This document shows positions 1 through 6,457 of a stretch of DNA of 6,713 nucleotides, in pieces. The stretch is from an uncultured Ruminococcus sp. Lineage in GTDB: Bacteria > Bacillota > Clostridia > Oscillospirales > Acutalibacteraceae. The DNA is taken from assembly GCA_902773045.1 (NCBI GenBank), contig CACYDE010000270.1, positions 1-6,713 of the forward strand, in the 5' to 3' direction. A model generated the notes under the pieces. The model was not told the DNA's origin, ran no database searches, and worked only from the letters and a program-made list of their open reading frames with translations. The translations under genes were made by a program, and so were the position numbers. The first letter of the stretch is position 1. Each line of letters begins with the position of its first letter.

Positions 1-23
1 ATTTTTTCGTCAGAGTGCATAAA

Positions 24-155
24 AACACCGCAGGAATACTGACGTACCCCAAGGGCACTTCCTTCGGGCGTATTTCAAGGTGGTTTTTTGTACTATGACG
101 GAAAAAGATCAAGCAGATTCGGTGCAAAGCCGTCAGGCGGTCTTTGTGCGGTGTT
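24..155. other. Nested inverted-repeat intergenic element upstream of trpB
   Basis: The ends are a perfect 9-bp inverted repeat: AACACCGCA (24-32) pairs with TGCGGTGTT (147-155). Inside it CTGACG (39-44) pairs with CGTCAG (131-136). Next comes a 10-bp hairpin, 45-54 with 61-72, with two single-C bulges and a GCACTT loop. Together these would fold as a closed multibranched RNA, or form the ends of a small palindromic repeat. Segment 39-44 can also pair with CGTCAG at 8-13, and TGACGG (96-101) can pair with CCGTCA (130-135), so alternative folds exist. I see no match to a T-box, a tryptophan leader peptide or a riboswitch class I know. No terminator-like U-run follows it, so it is either a non-attenuating RNA structure, a processing site, or an inserted repeat. 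Confidence 0.4.
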
Positions 156-200
156 GCCTTAAGTTATTATTAAATAAAACAAAAGAAAGAAGGAAAGAAA

Positions 201-1385
201 ATGTCCAAAGGAAAATTCGGCATACACGGCGGACAATATATCCCCGAAACGCTGATGAATGCTGTGATCGAGCTTGAAGAAGCATACGATCACTATAAAA
301 ACGATCCCGAATTCAACCGGGAGCTTTCCGAGCTTCTGAATGAATATGCCGGAAGACCGTCAAGACTCTACTTCGCCGAAAAGATGACAAAAGATCTCGG
401 AGGCGCAAAAATATATTTAAAGCGTGAGGATTTGAATCACACAGGTTCTCACAAGATCAATAATGTTCTCGGTCAGACTCTTCTCGCAAAAAAGATGGGA
501 AAGACAAGAGTTATCGCCGAAACGGGCGCAGGTCAGCACGGCGTGGCAACAGCGACCGCTGCGGCTCTCTTCGGAATGGAATGTGAGATCTTCATGGGCG
601 AAGAGGACACAAAAAGACAGGCGCTGAACGTTTACAGAATGAGACTTCTCGGAGCAAAAGTCAATCCCGTGACGTCCGGAACAGCAACTCTGAAAGACGC
701 AGTTTCCGAAACAATGAGGGAATGGACTTCAAGAATATCCGACACCCACTATGTTCTCGGCTCGGTCATGGGACCTCACCCCTTCCCCACAATTGTCAGA
801 GATTTTCAGTCCGTCATTTCAAAGGAGATCAAGGCTCAGTGCCTTAAAAAGGAAGGAAAGCTTCCCGACGTTGTTCTCGCCTGTGTGGGCGGAGGTTCAA
901 ACGCTATGGGCGCGTTCTATAATTTTATTGAGGACAGATCCGTTCGTCTCATCGGCTGTGAAGCTGCCGGAAGAGGAATCGACACATTCGAAACAGCGGC
1001 GACCATCTCAACAGGAAAACTCGGGATCTTCCACGGCATGAAAAGTTATTTCTGTCAGGACGAATACGGTCAGATCGCGCCCGTTTATTCAATTTCGGCA
1101 GGACTTGACTATCCGGGGATCGGACCCGAACATGCATATTTACACGATACCGGAAGAGCCGAGTACGTTGCGGTGACCGATGACGAAGCGGTAAACGCAT
1201 TCGAGTATCTTTCGAAAACAGAGGGGATCATTCCGGCGATCGAAAGCGCTCACGCAGTCGCTCATGCGATCAAGCTTGCCCCGACAATGGAGAAGGACAA
1301 GATCATGGTCGTTAATATTTCCGGACGCGGCGACAAGGACTGCGCCGCTATCGCAAGATACAGAGGGGAGGACATTTCGGAATGA
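201..1385 (+). CDS. trpB: Tryptophan synthase beta subunit
   Basis: TrpB is a cytosolic PLP enzyme that condenses indole with L-serine to give L-tryptophan, working as an alpha2-beta2 complex with TrpA. The 394-residue product has normal family length. The PLP lysine is K85 in the HTGSHKINN motif, the catalytic glutamate is E107 in AETGAGQHG, and the phosphate-binding glycine loop is GGGSNAMG at 230-237. The LDYPGIGPEH segment (302-311) contains the conserved Asp D303, and SGRGDKD (374-380) lies near the C terminus. The complete motif set indicates an active TrpB1-type enzyme. The ATG at 201 is chosen because AAGAAGGA (187-194) sits 6 nt upstream and the MSKGKFGIHGGQYIPETLM start fits the family. 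The stop overlaps the trpA start. No clear promoter is visible just upstream, so it may be read from further up a trp operon outside the window. Confidence 0.98.
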   Translation: MSKGKFGIHGGQYIPETLMNAVIELEEAYDHYKNDPEFNRELSELLNEYAGRPSRLYFAEKMTKDLGGAKIYLKREDLNHTGSHKINNVLGQTLLAKKMGKTRVIAETGAGQHGVATATAAALFGMECEIFMGEEDTKRQALNVYRMRLLGAKVNPVTSGTATLKDAVSETMREWTSRISDTHYVLGSVMGPHPFPTIVRDFQSVISKEIKAQCLKKEGKLPDVVLACVGGGSNAMGAFYNFIEDRSVRLIGCEAAGRGIDTFETAATISTGKLGIFHGMKSYFCQDEYGQIAPVYSISAGLDYPGIGPEHAYLHDTGRAEYVAVTDDEAVNAFEYLSKTEGIIPAIESAHAVAHAIKLAPTMEKDKIMVVNISGRGDKDCAAIARYRGEDISE

Positions 1386-2149
1386 GAATACCCGACGCAT
1401 TCAAAAACAAAAAAGCATTCATATCGTTCGTGACCTGCGGTGATCCGAACCTCGAAACGACAGAGGAGATACTGCTTGCTATGGAAAAAGGCGGAGTCGA
1501 TCTCATTGAGCTTGGTATCCCCTTTTCGGATCCGACCGCAGAAGGTCCGGTCATTCAGGGGGCAAACATCAGAGCTTTGTCCAACGGGATCACAACTGAT
1601 AATATTTTCGACATGGTAAGAAAAGTTCGACCGAAGCTTTCCGTGCCGCTTGTTTTTATGACATATGCGAACGTTGTTTTTTCTTACGGGATAGAAAGAT
1701 TCGTCAAGACTTCCGCCGAGATCGGAATGAACGGCATTATTCTCCCCGATGTTCCCTTTGAGGAAAAGGAAGAATTCGCTTCGGTCTGCGAAAAGTACGG
1801 GATCGACTTCATTTCACTCATCGCTCCGACTTCGGACGATCGGATCTCTTTGATAGCCAAAGAAGCCAAAGGATTTGTTTACTGTGTTTCCTCTCTCGGA
1901 GTTACTGGAATGAGAAGCAATATCACCACGGACATAGGCGCAATGATCGCCAAAGTCAGAGAGAACACAGACGTTCCGGCTGCTGTCGGCTTCGGGATCT
2001 CGACTCCCGAACAGGCTGCGGCGATCTCAAAGAAAGCCGACGGAATAATAATCGGCTCTGCGATCGTAAAGATCATCGCAGAGCATGCCGATCAATCTCC
2101 GAAGTATGTTTATGAATTTACAAAAAAAGTCAAGGAAGCAATAAGTTAA
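1382..2149 (+). CDS. trpA: Tryptophan synthase alpha subunit
   Basis: TrpA is a TIM-barrel lyase that splits indole-3-glycerol phosphate into indole and glyceraldehyde 3-phosphate and channels indole to TrpB. The 255-residue product is close to family length (about 250-270). The catalytic glutamate (Glu49 of the enteric enzyme) is E43 in IELGIPFSDP. The position of catalytic Asp60 is occupied by glutamate, E54 in TAEGP. The loop-6 motif is SSLGVTG (170-176). The phosphate-binding GFGIS (203-207) and GSAIVKII (225-232) are present. The start overlaps the trpB stop as ATGA (1382-1385), with AGGGGAGGA at 1363-1371 as ribosome binding site, so the two subunits should be made in a coupled way. A strong terminator follows 5 nt after the stop, marking the operon end. 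Identity is certain; only the effect of the Asp-to-Glu change is open. Confidence 0.98.
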   Translation: MRIPDAFKNKKAFISFVTCGDPNLETTEEILLAMEKGGVDLIELGIPFSDPTAEGPVIQGANIRALSNGITTDNIFDMVRKVRPKLSVPLVFMTYANVVFSYGIERFVKTSAEIGMNGIILPDVPFEEKEEFASVCEKYGIDFISLIAPTSDDRISLIAKEAKGFVYCVSSLGVTGMRSNITTDIGAMIAKVRENTDVPAAVGFGISTPEQAAAISKKADGIIIGSAIVKIIAEHADQSPKYVYEFTKKVKEAIS

Positions 2150-2154
2150 AAAAT

Positions 2155-2202
2155 CCCCCGGAGTTTCTCTGTTAAGAAGAGGATCTCCGGGGGTAAATTT
2201 TT
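2155..2202 (+). terminator. Rho-independent terminator of trpBA
   Basis: CCCCCGGAG (2155-2163) pairs perfectly over 9 bp with CTCCGGGGG (2185-2193). A 3-nt by 3-nt internal loop and an upper CTCT/AGAG stem (2167-2170 with 2178-2181) follow. After the stem comes TAAATTTTT (2194-2202), a slightly interrupted T-run. It lies directly behind the trpA stop, so it ends the trp transcript. The A-run before the stem (2148-2153) could also help it act on transcripts coming from the right. Confidence 0.85.
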
Positions 2203-2308
2203 ATATAGGTTACATTAATTAAACATCTGTCCTTATCGAAACTGTGTTTTCAGGAATTTCAACAGGTTCCGAGTACCTGCTGAATGAGATCGGGGCTATA
2301 ACCCGGAC

Positions 2309-2336
2309 AGCCCCCTTTTCCTTGAGGGAAAGGGGG
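2309..2336. repeat. Palindromic intergenic repeat, copy 1
   Basis: CCCCCTTTTCC (2311-2321) pairs with GGAAAGGGGG (2327-2336) with one bulged T around a TTGAG loop. The first 19 nt (2309-2327) match 17 of 19 positions of 6608-6626 at the other end of the window. Two near-identical copies in unrelated spacers point to a dispersed intergenic repeat of this genome. No U-run follows on either strand, so terminator function is doubtful. Confidence 0.55.
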
Positions 2337-2350
2337 TTTGGGGGTATGGG
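2326..2350 (+). other. G-quadruplex motif
   Basis: Four G-runs (2326-2328, 2332-2336, 2340-2344, 2348-2350) are separated by three 3-nt loops (AAA, TTT, TAT). This satisfies the standard G3+ N1-7 rule with compact, equal loops. The first two runs also form the 3' arm of the adjacent hairpin, so the two structures would compete. The motif lies in the non-template strand for trp read-through and in the template strand for the permease transcript. Confidence 0.55.
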
Positions 2351-2519
2351 TGAGACAATAGCTTTGATCCGAGAATAAGCTCGAATTCAACAGCGAAAAC
2401 TATTCTTTACATCGACAACCCACGATAGACTATACATACATTGTAATTTTGAGTAGGTAATATATTATTAAAGTCTTTGCTCTTATGATCGCGATCGAAC
2501 GGATAATTCGGAATCCGCA

Positions 2520-4151
2520 TTACGAAAAGCTGTTCCAAATCTTTTTTCCGTCCGTTGCGAGGAAGAAAACTTCGAGCGCAACAAGCCATACGAAATAAAT
2601 AATACACAATCCGTAAGACCACAGCGACGAATAATCCTCCAAATAAGCCGCAGGAACGATCGCAAGTACAAACGGGATAGCCGTGAAAAACATCGACAGG
2701 AACAAAGAGAACACTACGCTCATACTCTGTTTGATGACCGTGATCTCCGTTGACCAGTCAAAACGCGGAATCTTGAGATTTACGCAGATCCCGAGGAATC
2801 CCGAAAAGAGACACGCAAGAACCGGTATCACAACTATAAATGTAATATCGGCAGCAGTCAGATCAAGCATAACCGCGCTTGCCGCCGCTGTGAATATTAC
2901 TCCCGGGAGAGAAACTATCGGCGCGAGAAGAGCCTTTGCGAAAAAGATATTCATCGGTTTCACAGGCGTGGATTTCAACAGCCACATCGTCTTCGCTTCG
3001 AGTGAAATGCTCGGCGCTGTGACATCGTTGATCGTGCAGCAAAGCGCAAGCGACGAACCGATCACAAGAGCGATGAGGTTGCTTGACGCGTCGGGGAAAA
3101 GCTGAGGAAGCATTTCGACTGCTTGGTTTCCTCTCAAAAGGATTCCCACTCCCAGCATGATCGACATTATCGTACTCATTCCGGCATTCATCACGTAGGC
3201 GGGAATGCTGAAGAAATAGCCGACTTCCTTTTTTATCAAAGCCCACTGAAGATTCTGTTTCTTCATCGGCTTCTCAACGTAGACTTTCTTCTTCTGACTT
3301 ACTTTTCTTGTAATTATTTCCATGAATTTACCTGAAAGGAAAATATATACAAGATATGTAAAAGACACCGTGAAAAGTGTCATCGGGAAGTAGCCCCATG
3401 TCATCTTTCCGCAGGTCGCAAGTCCGTACCAATAAAATACGGCGCAGTATTTTCTGACCTCAAGCGCAAGAAAATCTATATCCGTCATTAAAACGCTGAG
3501 CATATCTCCGAAATTGATAATTATCAGAGTAAGAAGCCCTATCACGGCGAATCCGAAAATTACCGAAAGCATATTTTTATTCGGTATTTTCTGAGATATT
3601 TTTCCTGTCATATAACCGAATACGCAGCTAAGCGAAGTAGCAAGCAGCGGGATCAGAAAGACCGAGATAAAATAATATAAAAACGTAACTGCGTTAAACT
3701 TGAAAAAGAACGCGTATGCCAGACCCACCGGAAGATAGATCATATTGACGTAAAGGAAATTCAGAACATAAAGAGCCATCATTCGGCTCACAAGAACGTA
3801 GGAAGGCTTGATCGGCATACTCAAAAGGAGATCGTTGTCCTTTGAATCAAAAAGATACGACTGAGCCGCGAAAACCGTTCCTACGAGTGAAAAGACCGTT
3901 GTGGCGATAAACGCCAGCGGAAAGAACAGCCACATACACCCTTTTGAATACATCTGAAAACCGAGCACCATCGCCATTCCGAACGAAAAAACCATCATGA
4001 AAAGAAACGCTATGATGATTATCGCAAAGATAAAAGCCGTTCCGAGGTTGAAGCTTTTGTCTTTCGCCGCGCGTCCTCTCATGAACGTAATCATTGATGA
4101 GATCCCGCCCGAGATCTTGATTTTGACGAGTTGAAGGATAGTCTTATTCAT
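2520..4151 (-). CDS. ABC-2-type transporter permease, 12 TM, substrate unknown
   Basis: This 543-residue integral membrane protein is almost certainly the membrane subunit for the ATPase encoded just upstream. About 12 hydrophobic segments fall in two sets of six, near residues 38-66, 73-96, 125-150, 155-178, 194-212 and 254-273, then 318-338, 357-376, 402-428, 436-457, 474-500 and 512-531. A basic cytoplasmic linker (about 281-310) joins them. Each half carries a similar motif, DNDLLLSMPIKPS (105-117) and EAKTMWLLKSTPVKP (385-399), suggesting an internal duplication so that one chain replaces a permease dimer. The start ATG overlaps the ATPase stop by 8 nt (ATGAATAA), with GGAGG 6 nt upstream. 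No lantibiotic-immunity, heme or peptide-export signature is obvious, so I name no substrate. The long single-chain form resembles uncharacterised Firmicutes ABC exporters. Confidence 0.85.
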   Translation of the reverse strand: MNKTILQLVKIKISGGISSMITFMRGRAAKDKSFNLGTAFIFAIIIIAFLFMMVFSFGMAMVLGFQMYSKGCMWLFFPLAFIATTVFSLVGTVFAAQSYLFDSKDNDLLLSMPIKPSYVLVSRMMALYVLNFLYVNMIYLPVGLAYAFFFKFNAVTFLYYFISVFLIPLLATSLSCVFGYMTGKISQKIPNKNMLSVIFGFAVIGLLTLIIINFGDMLSVLMTDIDFLALEVRKYCAVFYWYGLATCGKMTWGYFPMTLFTVSFTYLVYIFLSGKFMEIITRKVSQKKKVYVEKPMKKQNLQWALIKKEVGYFFSIPAYVMNAGMSTIMSIMLGVGILLRGNQAVEMLPQLFPDASSNLIALVIGSSLALCCTINDVTAPSISLEAKTMWLLKSTPVKPMNIFFAKALLAPIVSLPGVIFTAAASAVMLDLTAADITFIVVIPVLACLFSGFLGICVNLKIPRFDWSTEITVIKQSMSVVFSLFLSMFFTAIPFVLAIVPAAYLEDYSSLWSYGLCIIYFVWLVALEVFFLATDGKKIWNSFS

Positions 4152-4857
4152 CGTCCGCCTCCAGCTTCAGGAATACGTCCTCCAAAGAAGCCGCGCCTCT
4201 GACCTCTTCCGTCGTTCCGCTCATGACAAGCTTCCCGTCACGAATGATCGCGATCTTATCACAGAGCTTTTCGGCAACTTCAAGAACATGAGTCGAAAAG
4301 AAAACTGCAGCTCCTCCCTTGCACGCCTCTCGCATTTCTTCCTTGATCCTGTGAGAAGCGATCGGATCAAGTCCTACGAAAGGCTCGTCAAGAAGGATAA
4401 GCTTCGGCTTGTGCATGAAAGCGGAGATAAGAGCAAGCTTCTGTTTCATTCCGTGGGAATAACTGTTGATCGGCTGAGCAAGATCCTTTGTGATCCCGAA
4501 CATATCCGCAAGCTTCTTGATCTGCGTTTCACGATCTTCCTGCGTCATTTCGTAAATATCCGCGACAAAATTAAGATACTTTATCCCGGGCATAAAGTCG
4601 TAGAGATCGGGATTGTCGGGGAGATAGGCGATCCGTCTTTTGCACTCGAGCGGATCTTCTTTCACAGATATTCCGTCAACGTAGATCTCGCCCTCGTCAA
4701 ATTCAAGAAGTCCGCAGCAGGATTTGATAGTTGTCGTTTTTCCTGCGCCATTGTGACCGATAAAGCCGTAGATCTCTCCGTCCTTGATCTCAAGGCTCAG
4801 GTTGTCGACCGCTGTTTTGTCACCGTATTTTTTTGTAAGATTTTTTATTTCAAGCAT
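4144..4857 (-). CDS. ABC transporter ATP-binding protein
   Basis: This 237-residue cytoplasmic ATPase powers the permease encoded next to it. All nucleotide-binding motifs are present: Walker A GHNGAGKT (34-41), signature motif YSHGMKQK (133-140), Walker B LILLDEP (153-159), D-loop VGLD (161-164) and H-loop histidine H190 in FFSTH. At the Q-loop the sequence is YLPDNPDLY (78-86), with Asp where Gln is usual; acidic residues there are, as far as I know, common in this ABC-2 drug/antibiotic-exporter-like ATPase group. Length is normal. The ATG at 4857 fits the MLEIKNLTKKYG opening; its ribosome site is weak (AAGG 12 nt upstream). A good promoter lies about 115 nt upstream. Its tail overlaps the permease start, so ATPase and permease should be translated in a coupled way. 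The substrate cannot be read from the ATPase. Confidence 0.95.
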   Translation of the reverse strand: MLEIKNLTKKYGDKTAVDNLSLEIKDGEIYGFIGHNGAGKTTTIKSCCGLLEFDEGEIYVDGISVKEDPLECKRRIAYLPDNPDLYDFMPGIKYLNFVADIYEMTQEDRETQIKKLADMFGITKDLAQPINSYSHGMKQKLALISAFMHKPKLILLDEPFVGLDPIASHRIKEEMREACKGGAAVFFSTHVLEVAEKLCDKIAIIRDGKLVMSGTTEEVRGAASLEDVFLKLEADDE

Positions 4858-4941
4858 TAACTATCACGACCTTAAAATATGTAATGTTTTCAAAAATCCT
4901 CTTCTTCTCCACTGGGCGAAGCGTGGGAATAATAAACTTTG

Positions 4942-4969
4942 AATAATAAAAAAGGAATTTTTTATTATT
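4942..4969 (-). promoter_or_regulatory. Perfect A/T stem-loop at the predicted 5' end of the ABC mRNA
   Basis: AATAATAAAAAA (4942-4953) and TTTTTTATTATT (4958-4969) form a perfect 12-bp inverted repeat around a 4-nt loop. On the - strand it begins about where the promoter at 4974-5003 would start transcription (near 4967). It could therefore be a 5'-terminal hairpin that protects the mRNA or affects early transcription. It could instead be a weak A/T-only terminator for MATE read-through, since its 3' arm is U-rich. The repeat is certain; its function is inferred. Confidence 0.45.
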
Positions 4970-4973
4970 TTTT

Positions 4974-5003
4974 ATTATATCACAACAATACTCGTGTTGT
5001 AAA
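4974..5003 (-). promoter_or_regulatory. Sigma-A-type promoter for the ABC transporter pair
   Basis: On the - strand TTTACA (5003-4998; 5 of 6 to consensus) and TATAAT (4979-4974; perfect) are 18 nt apart. Transcription would start near 4967 and leave a leader of about 110 nt before the ATPase ATG at 4857. It lies 28 nt beyond the MATE stop, so the ABC pair can be expressed independently of the MATE gene. Confidence 0.65.
4982..5000. promoter_or_regulatory. Inverted repeat within the ABC promoter, putative operator
   Basis: ACAACA (4982-4987) and TGTTGT (4995-5000) form a perfect 6-bp inverted repeat with a 7-nt spacer. It covers most of the spacer between -35 and -10 and overlaps the -35 hexamer. 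This is the usual place for a repressor such as the GntR/YtrA, TetR or MarR proteins that often control ABC exporters. No regulator gene is in the window, so the protein is unknown. Confidence 0.4.
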
Positions 5004-5031
5004 GAATATAAATGTAAAGAAAAAGAAAACA

Positions 5032-6342
5032 CTACAATTTTTTCGATCTTATTCTTTTCAGGAGTATAAAAGAAACGGCGTTCAGAATTATCTCCGTGAG
5101 AGGAAATGTAAGCCATATCCCGTTGATCCCGAAAAAATGCGCCATAAAGAAAGCAAGAGGTACGATCACCGCAAAACCTCTTCCGGATGAAATTATCCAT
5201 GCAGGATAAGGACGCTCCACAGACATGAAAAACACGGAAAACACGATATTTATCCCGGCAAAAAATATCCCGATGAAATACAGTTTCAGACCGTTTTCGG
5301 CTATGGTCTGAAGCTGTTCGTTCCGGTCTCTGTTGAAAACGAGCGCTGTTTCTTTTGAAAAGATAAATATAAAACCGTAGATCACAAACGCTGTCAGCAG
5401 CACGGTGAAGACTGCGAAGAAAAGAACTTTGCGTGTTTTTTTCAGATCGTTTTCTCCGAAGGCACGGCTCGAAACAGGCTGAAGCCCCTGAGCGACTCCC
5501 GTAAAAACGGAGATCACAACGATGGATATATTCGCCACAACGCCGTAAGCCGCGACCCCTACGTTCCCTTCAAGCCTCATGATAAGCCCGTTGAAAACGA
5601 TCATTACAACTCCCGAAGAAAGCTCCGTTATCAATGACGGGATCCCAAGAATAATGATATCTTTTGAGATCGAAGATGAGAAATGCTCACGACCGAGTCT
5701 TAATCCGTTCTTTTTCTTCATGAAGTGAAACGATAAGATCAGAAGTCCGACGATCGGAGAAAAACCTGTCGCAAGAACCGCTCCCAAGATCCCAAGATGC
5801 ATAGGAAAAATAAATATATAATCAAAAACGATATTCGAGAGGCTTCCGAATAACATTCCCGCCATCGCAAGATCGGGCGATCCGTTGTTTCTGACGTAAC
5901 AATTGAGAACATTGTTGAGAATAAATGCAGGAGAAAACAGAAGTATGATCTTCAAGTAAATATTCGTCATCTCAAAAATATTTCCCTCCGCGCCGAGAAG
6001 CGCCGCAAGTCTGTCCGAAAGGAAAAGACCCGAAGCGGAAAATATCAGAGAAAATCCAAACGACAAGTAAATTGTATTCATGAAAATTATTCTGCACATT
6101 TCGTTTTTTCCTTGTGCCTTTAAGATAGTAAATTTCGCCGAACCTCCCATTCCAAGCATCATTCCGCAGCCGCTGACAAAGCTGAAAGCGGGTATTGCCA
6201 GATTGAGCGCAGTCAGTCCGTCCGCTCCAAGCCCTCTTGAAATAAAAAATGTATCGGCAAGAATATAGCACGAAAGTCCGAGCATTCCCAGAACATTAAG
6301 TGAAACGTATTTTAAAAATTCTTTCAGGCAGTTATCCTTCAT
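5032..6342 (-). CDS. MATE-family multidrug/toxin efflux transporter (MepA-like)
   Basis: This inner-membrane protein of about 436 residues should export organic or drug-like compounds in exchange for Na+ or H+. It has about 12 hydrophobic helices in two MatE repeats. Family landmarks are the N-terminal ILADTFFISRGLGADGL segment, the VRNNGSPDLAMAG motif ending the first half region (cf. VRN-DG-P-LAM in MepA relatives), and GVAQGLQPVSSRAFGE in the second half (cf. G-GQG-QP--). The frame opens at an ATG at 6375, but that codon lies inside a terminator stem. GGAG (6354-6351) sits 8 nt before the ATG at 6342, or 5 nt before the ATG at 6345, and MKDNCLKEFLKYVS is a typical MATE start, so 6342 is chosen. 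It has its own promoter and attenuator-like leader. The substrate is not readable. Confidence 0.93.
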   Translation of the reverse strand: MKDNCLKEFLKYVSLNVLGMLGLSCYILADTFFISRGLGADGLTALNLAIPAFSFVSGCGMMLGMGGSAKFTILKAQGKNEMCRIIFMNTIYLSFGFSLIFSASGLFLSDRLAALLGAEGNIFEMTNIYLKIILLFSPAFILNNVLNCYVRNNGSPDLAMAGMLFGSLSNIVFDYIFIFPMHLGILGAVLATGFSPIVGLLILSFHFMKKKNGLRLGREHFSSSISKDIIILGIPSLITELSSGVVMIVFNGLIMRLEGNVGVAAYGVVANISIVVISVFTGVAQGLQPVSSRAFGENDLKKTRKVLFFAVFTVLLTAFVIYGFIFIFSKETALVFNRDRNEQLQTIAENGLKLYFIGIFFAGINIVFSVFFMSVERPYPAWIISSGRGFAVIVPLAFFMAHFFGINGIWLTFPLTEIILNAVSFILLKRIRSKKL

Positions 6343-6354
6343 CATCTTCACTCC

Positions 6355-6425
6355 AAAAAACAAAGCGTCAGACATCTGCTTCCGGTACTTTATCAGTACA
6401 CTGACCTAACGCAGATGTTTGACGC
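6355..6425 (-). terminator. Terminator/attenuator in the MATE leader
   Basis: On the - strand 6425-6411 (GCGTCAAACATCTGC) pairs with 6379-6365 (GCAGATGTCTGACGC) over 14 of 15 positions, with one A-C mismatch. TTTGTTTTTT (6364-6355) follows at once. The 31-nt loop contains a TCAGT-GT-ACTGA hairpin. The MATE Shine-Dalgarno GGAG begins at the next base. A terminator this close to the start codon, behind a predicted promoter, suggests controlled read-through. Simple termination of an upstream - strand gene is the alternative. Confidence 0.75.
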
Positions 6426-6431
6426 GTAATT

Positions 6432-6451
6432 CTCCTACCCGGTGGCAGGAA
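6432..6451 (-). promoter_or_regulatory. Upstream hairpin of the MATE leader
   Basis: On the - strand TCCTGCC (6450-6444) pairs with GGTAGGA (6439-6433) around an ACCG loop: 7 bp including one G-T pair, with an outer T-G pair. Its CCGGGTA segment could instead pair, with one bulge, with TACCGG in the terminator loop, and TACAC (6457-6453) with GTGTA in the same loop. These would be candidate switching contacts. The pairing is seen; the switching is inferred. Confidence 0.35.
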
Positions 6452-6457
6452 GGTGTA

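Larger units (their letters stand above)
2203..2519. other. Convergent intergenic spacer, no confident gene
   Basis: This spacer separates the 3' ends of trpA (+) and the ABC permease (-). It holds a small hairpin (CAGGT 2263-2267 with ACCTG 2275-2279), a CGGG/CCCG hairpin (2291-2294 with 2302-2305), the palindromic repeat and G-rich tract at 2309-2350, the 10-bp palindrome GATCGCGATC (2487-2496), and a CGGAT/ATCCG stem (2500-2504 with 2513-2517) right after the permease stop. None of these has the U-run of a clear terminator for the - strand operon. A 55-codon frame without ATG is open on the - strand at 2386-2222. I see no RNA gene or credible ribosome binding site here. Confidence 0.6.

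Noticed and set aside
2..22. Possible last codons (FFRQSA, stop) of an upstream gene such as trpF
   Set aside because: TrpF often precedes TrpB, and the six residues would fit, but the piece is too short to support any call and another frame is also open here.
120..140. Resemblance of the GCAAAGCC segment to the c-di-GMP-I riboswitch core
   Set aside because: Only this short string matches; the GGGCAAACC part, the tetraloop-receptor layout and the downstream helix are missing.
142..180. Promoter for trpB in the A/T-rich stretch before the gene
   Set aside because: TATTAT-like hexamers exist but no -35 with more than 3 matching bases at acceptable spacing.
80..277. 65-codon + strand frame overlapping the trpB start
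   Set aside because: It runs through the structured element into trpB in another frame, has no ribosome site, and trpB is certain.
2500..2517. Terminator for the ABC permease transcript
   Set aside because: The 5-bp stem has an 8-nt loop and no T-run after it on the - strand.
2683..3105. 140-codon + strand frame inside the permease gene
   Set aside because: It is antisense to a well-supported membrane protein and has no ribosome site or domain.
4288..4860. 190-codon + strand frame antisense to the ABC ATPase
   Set aside because: Its codons mirror the ATPase frame; no ribosome site, no recognisable domain, and the - strand gene has all ABC motifs.
4850..5200. 116-codon - strand frame bridging the MATE end and the ATPase start
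   Set aside because: It begins inside the MATE gene in another frame and crosses the promoter and A/T hairpin; composition is that of A/T-rich spacer.
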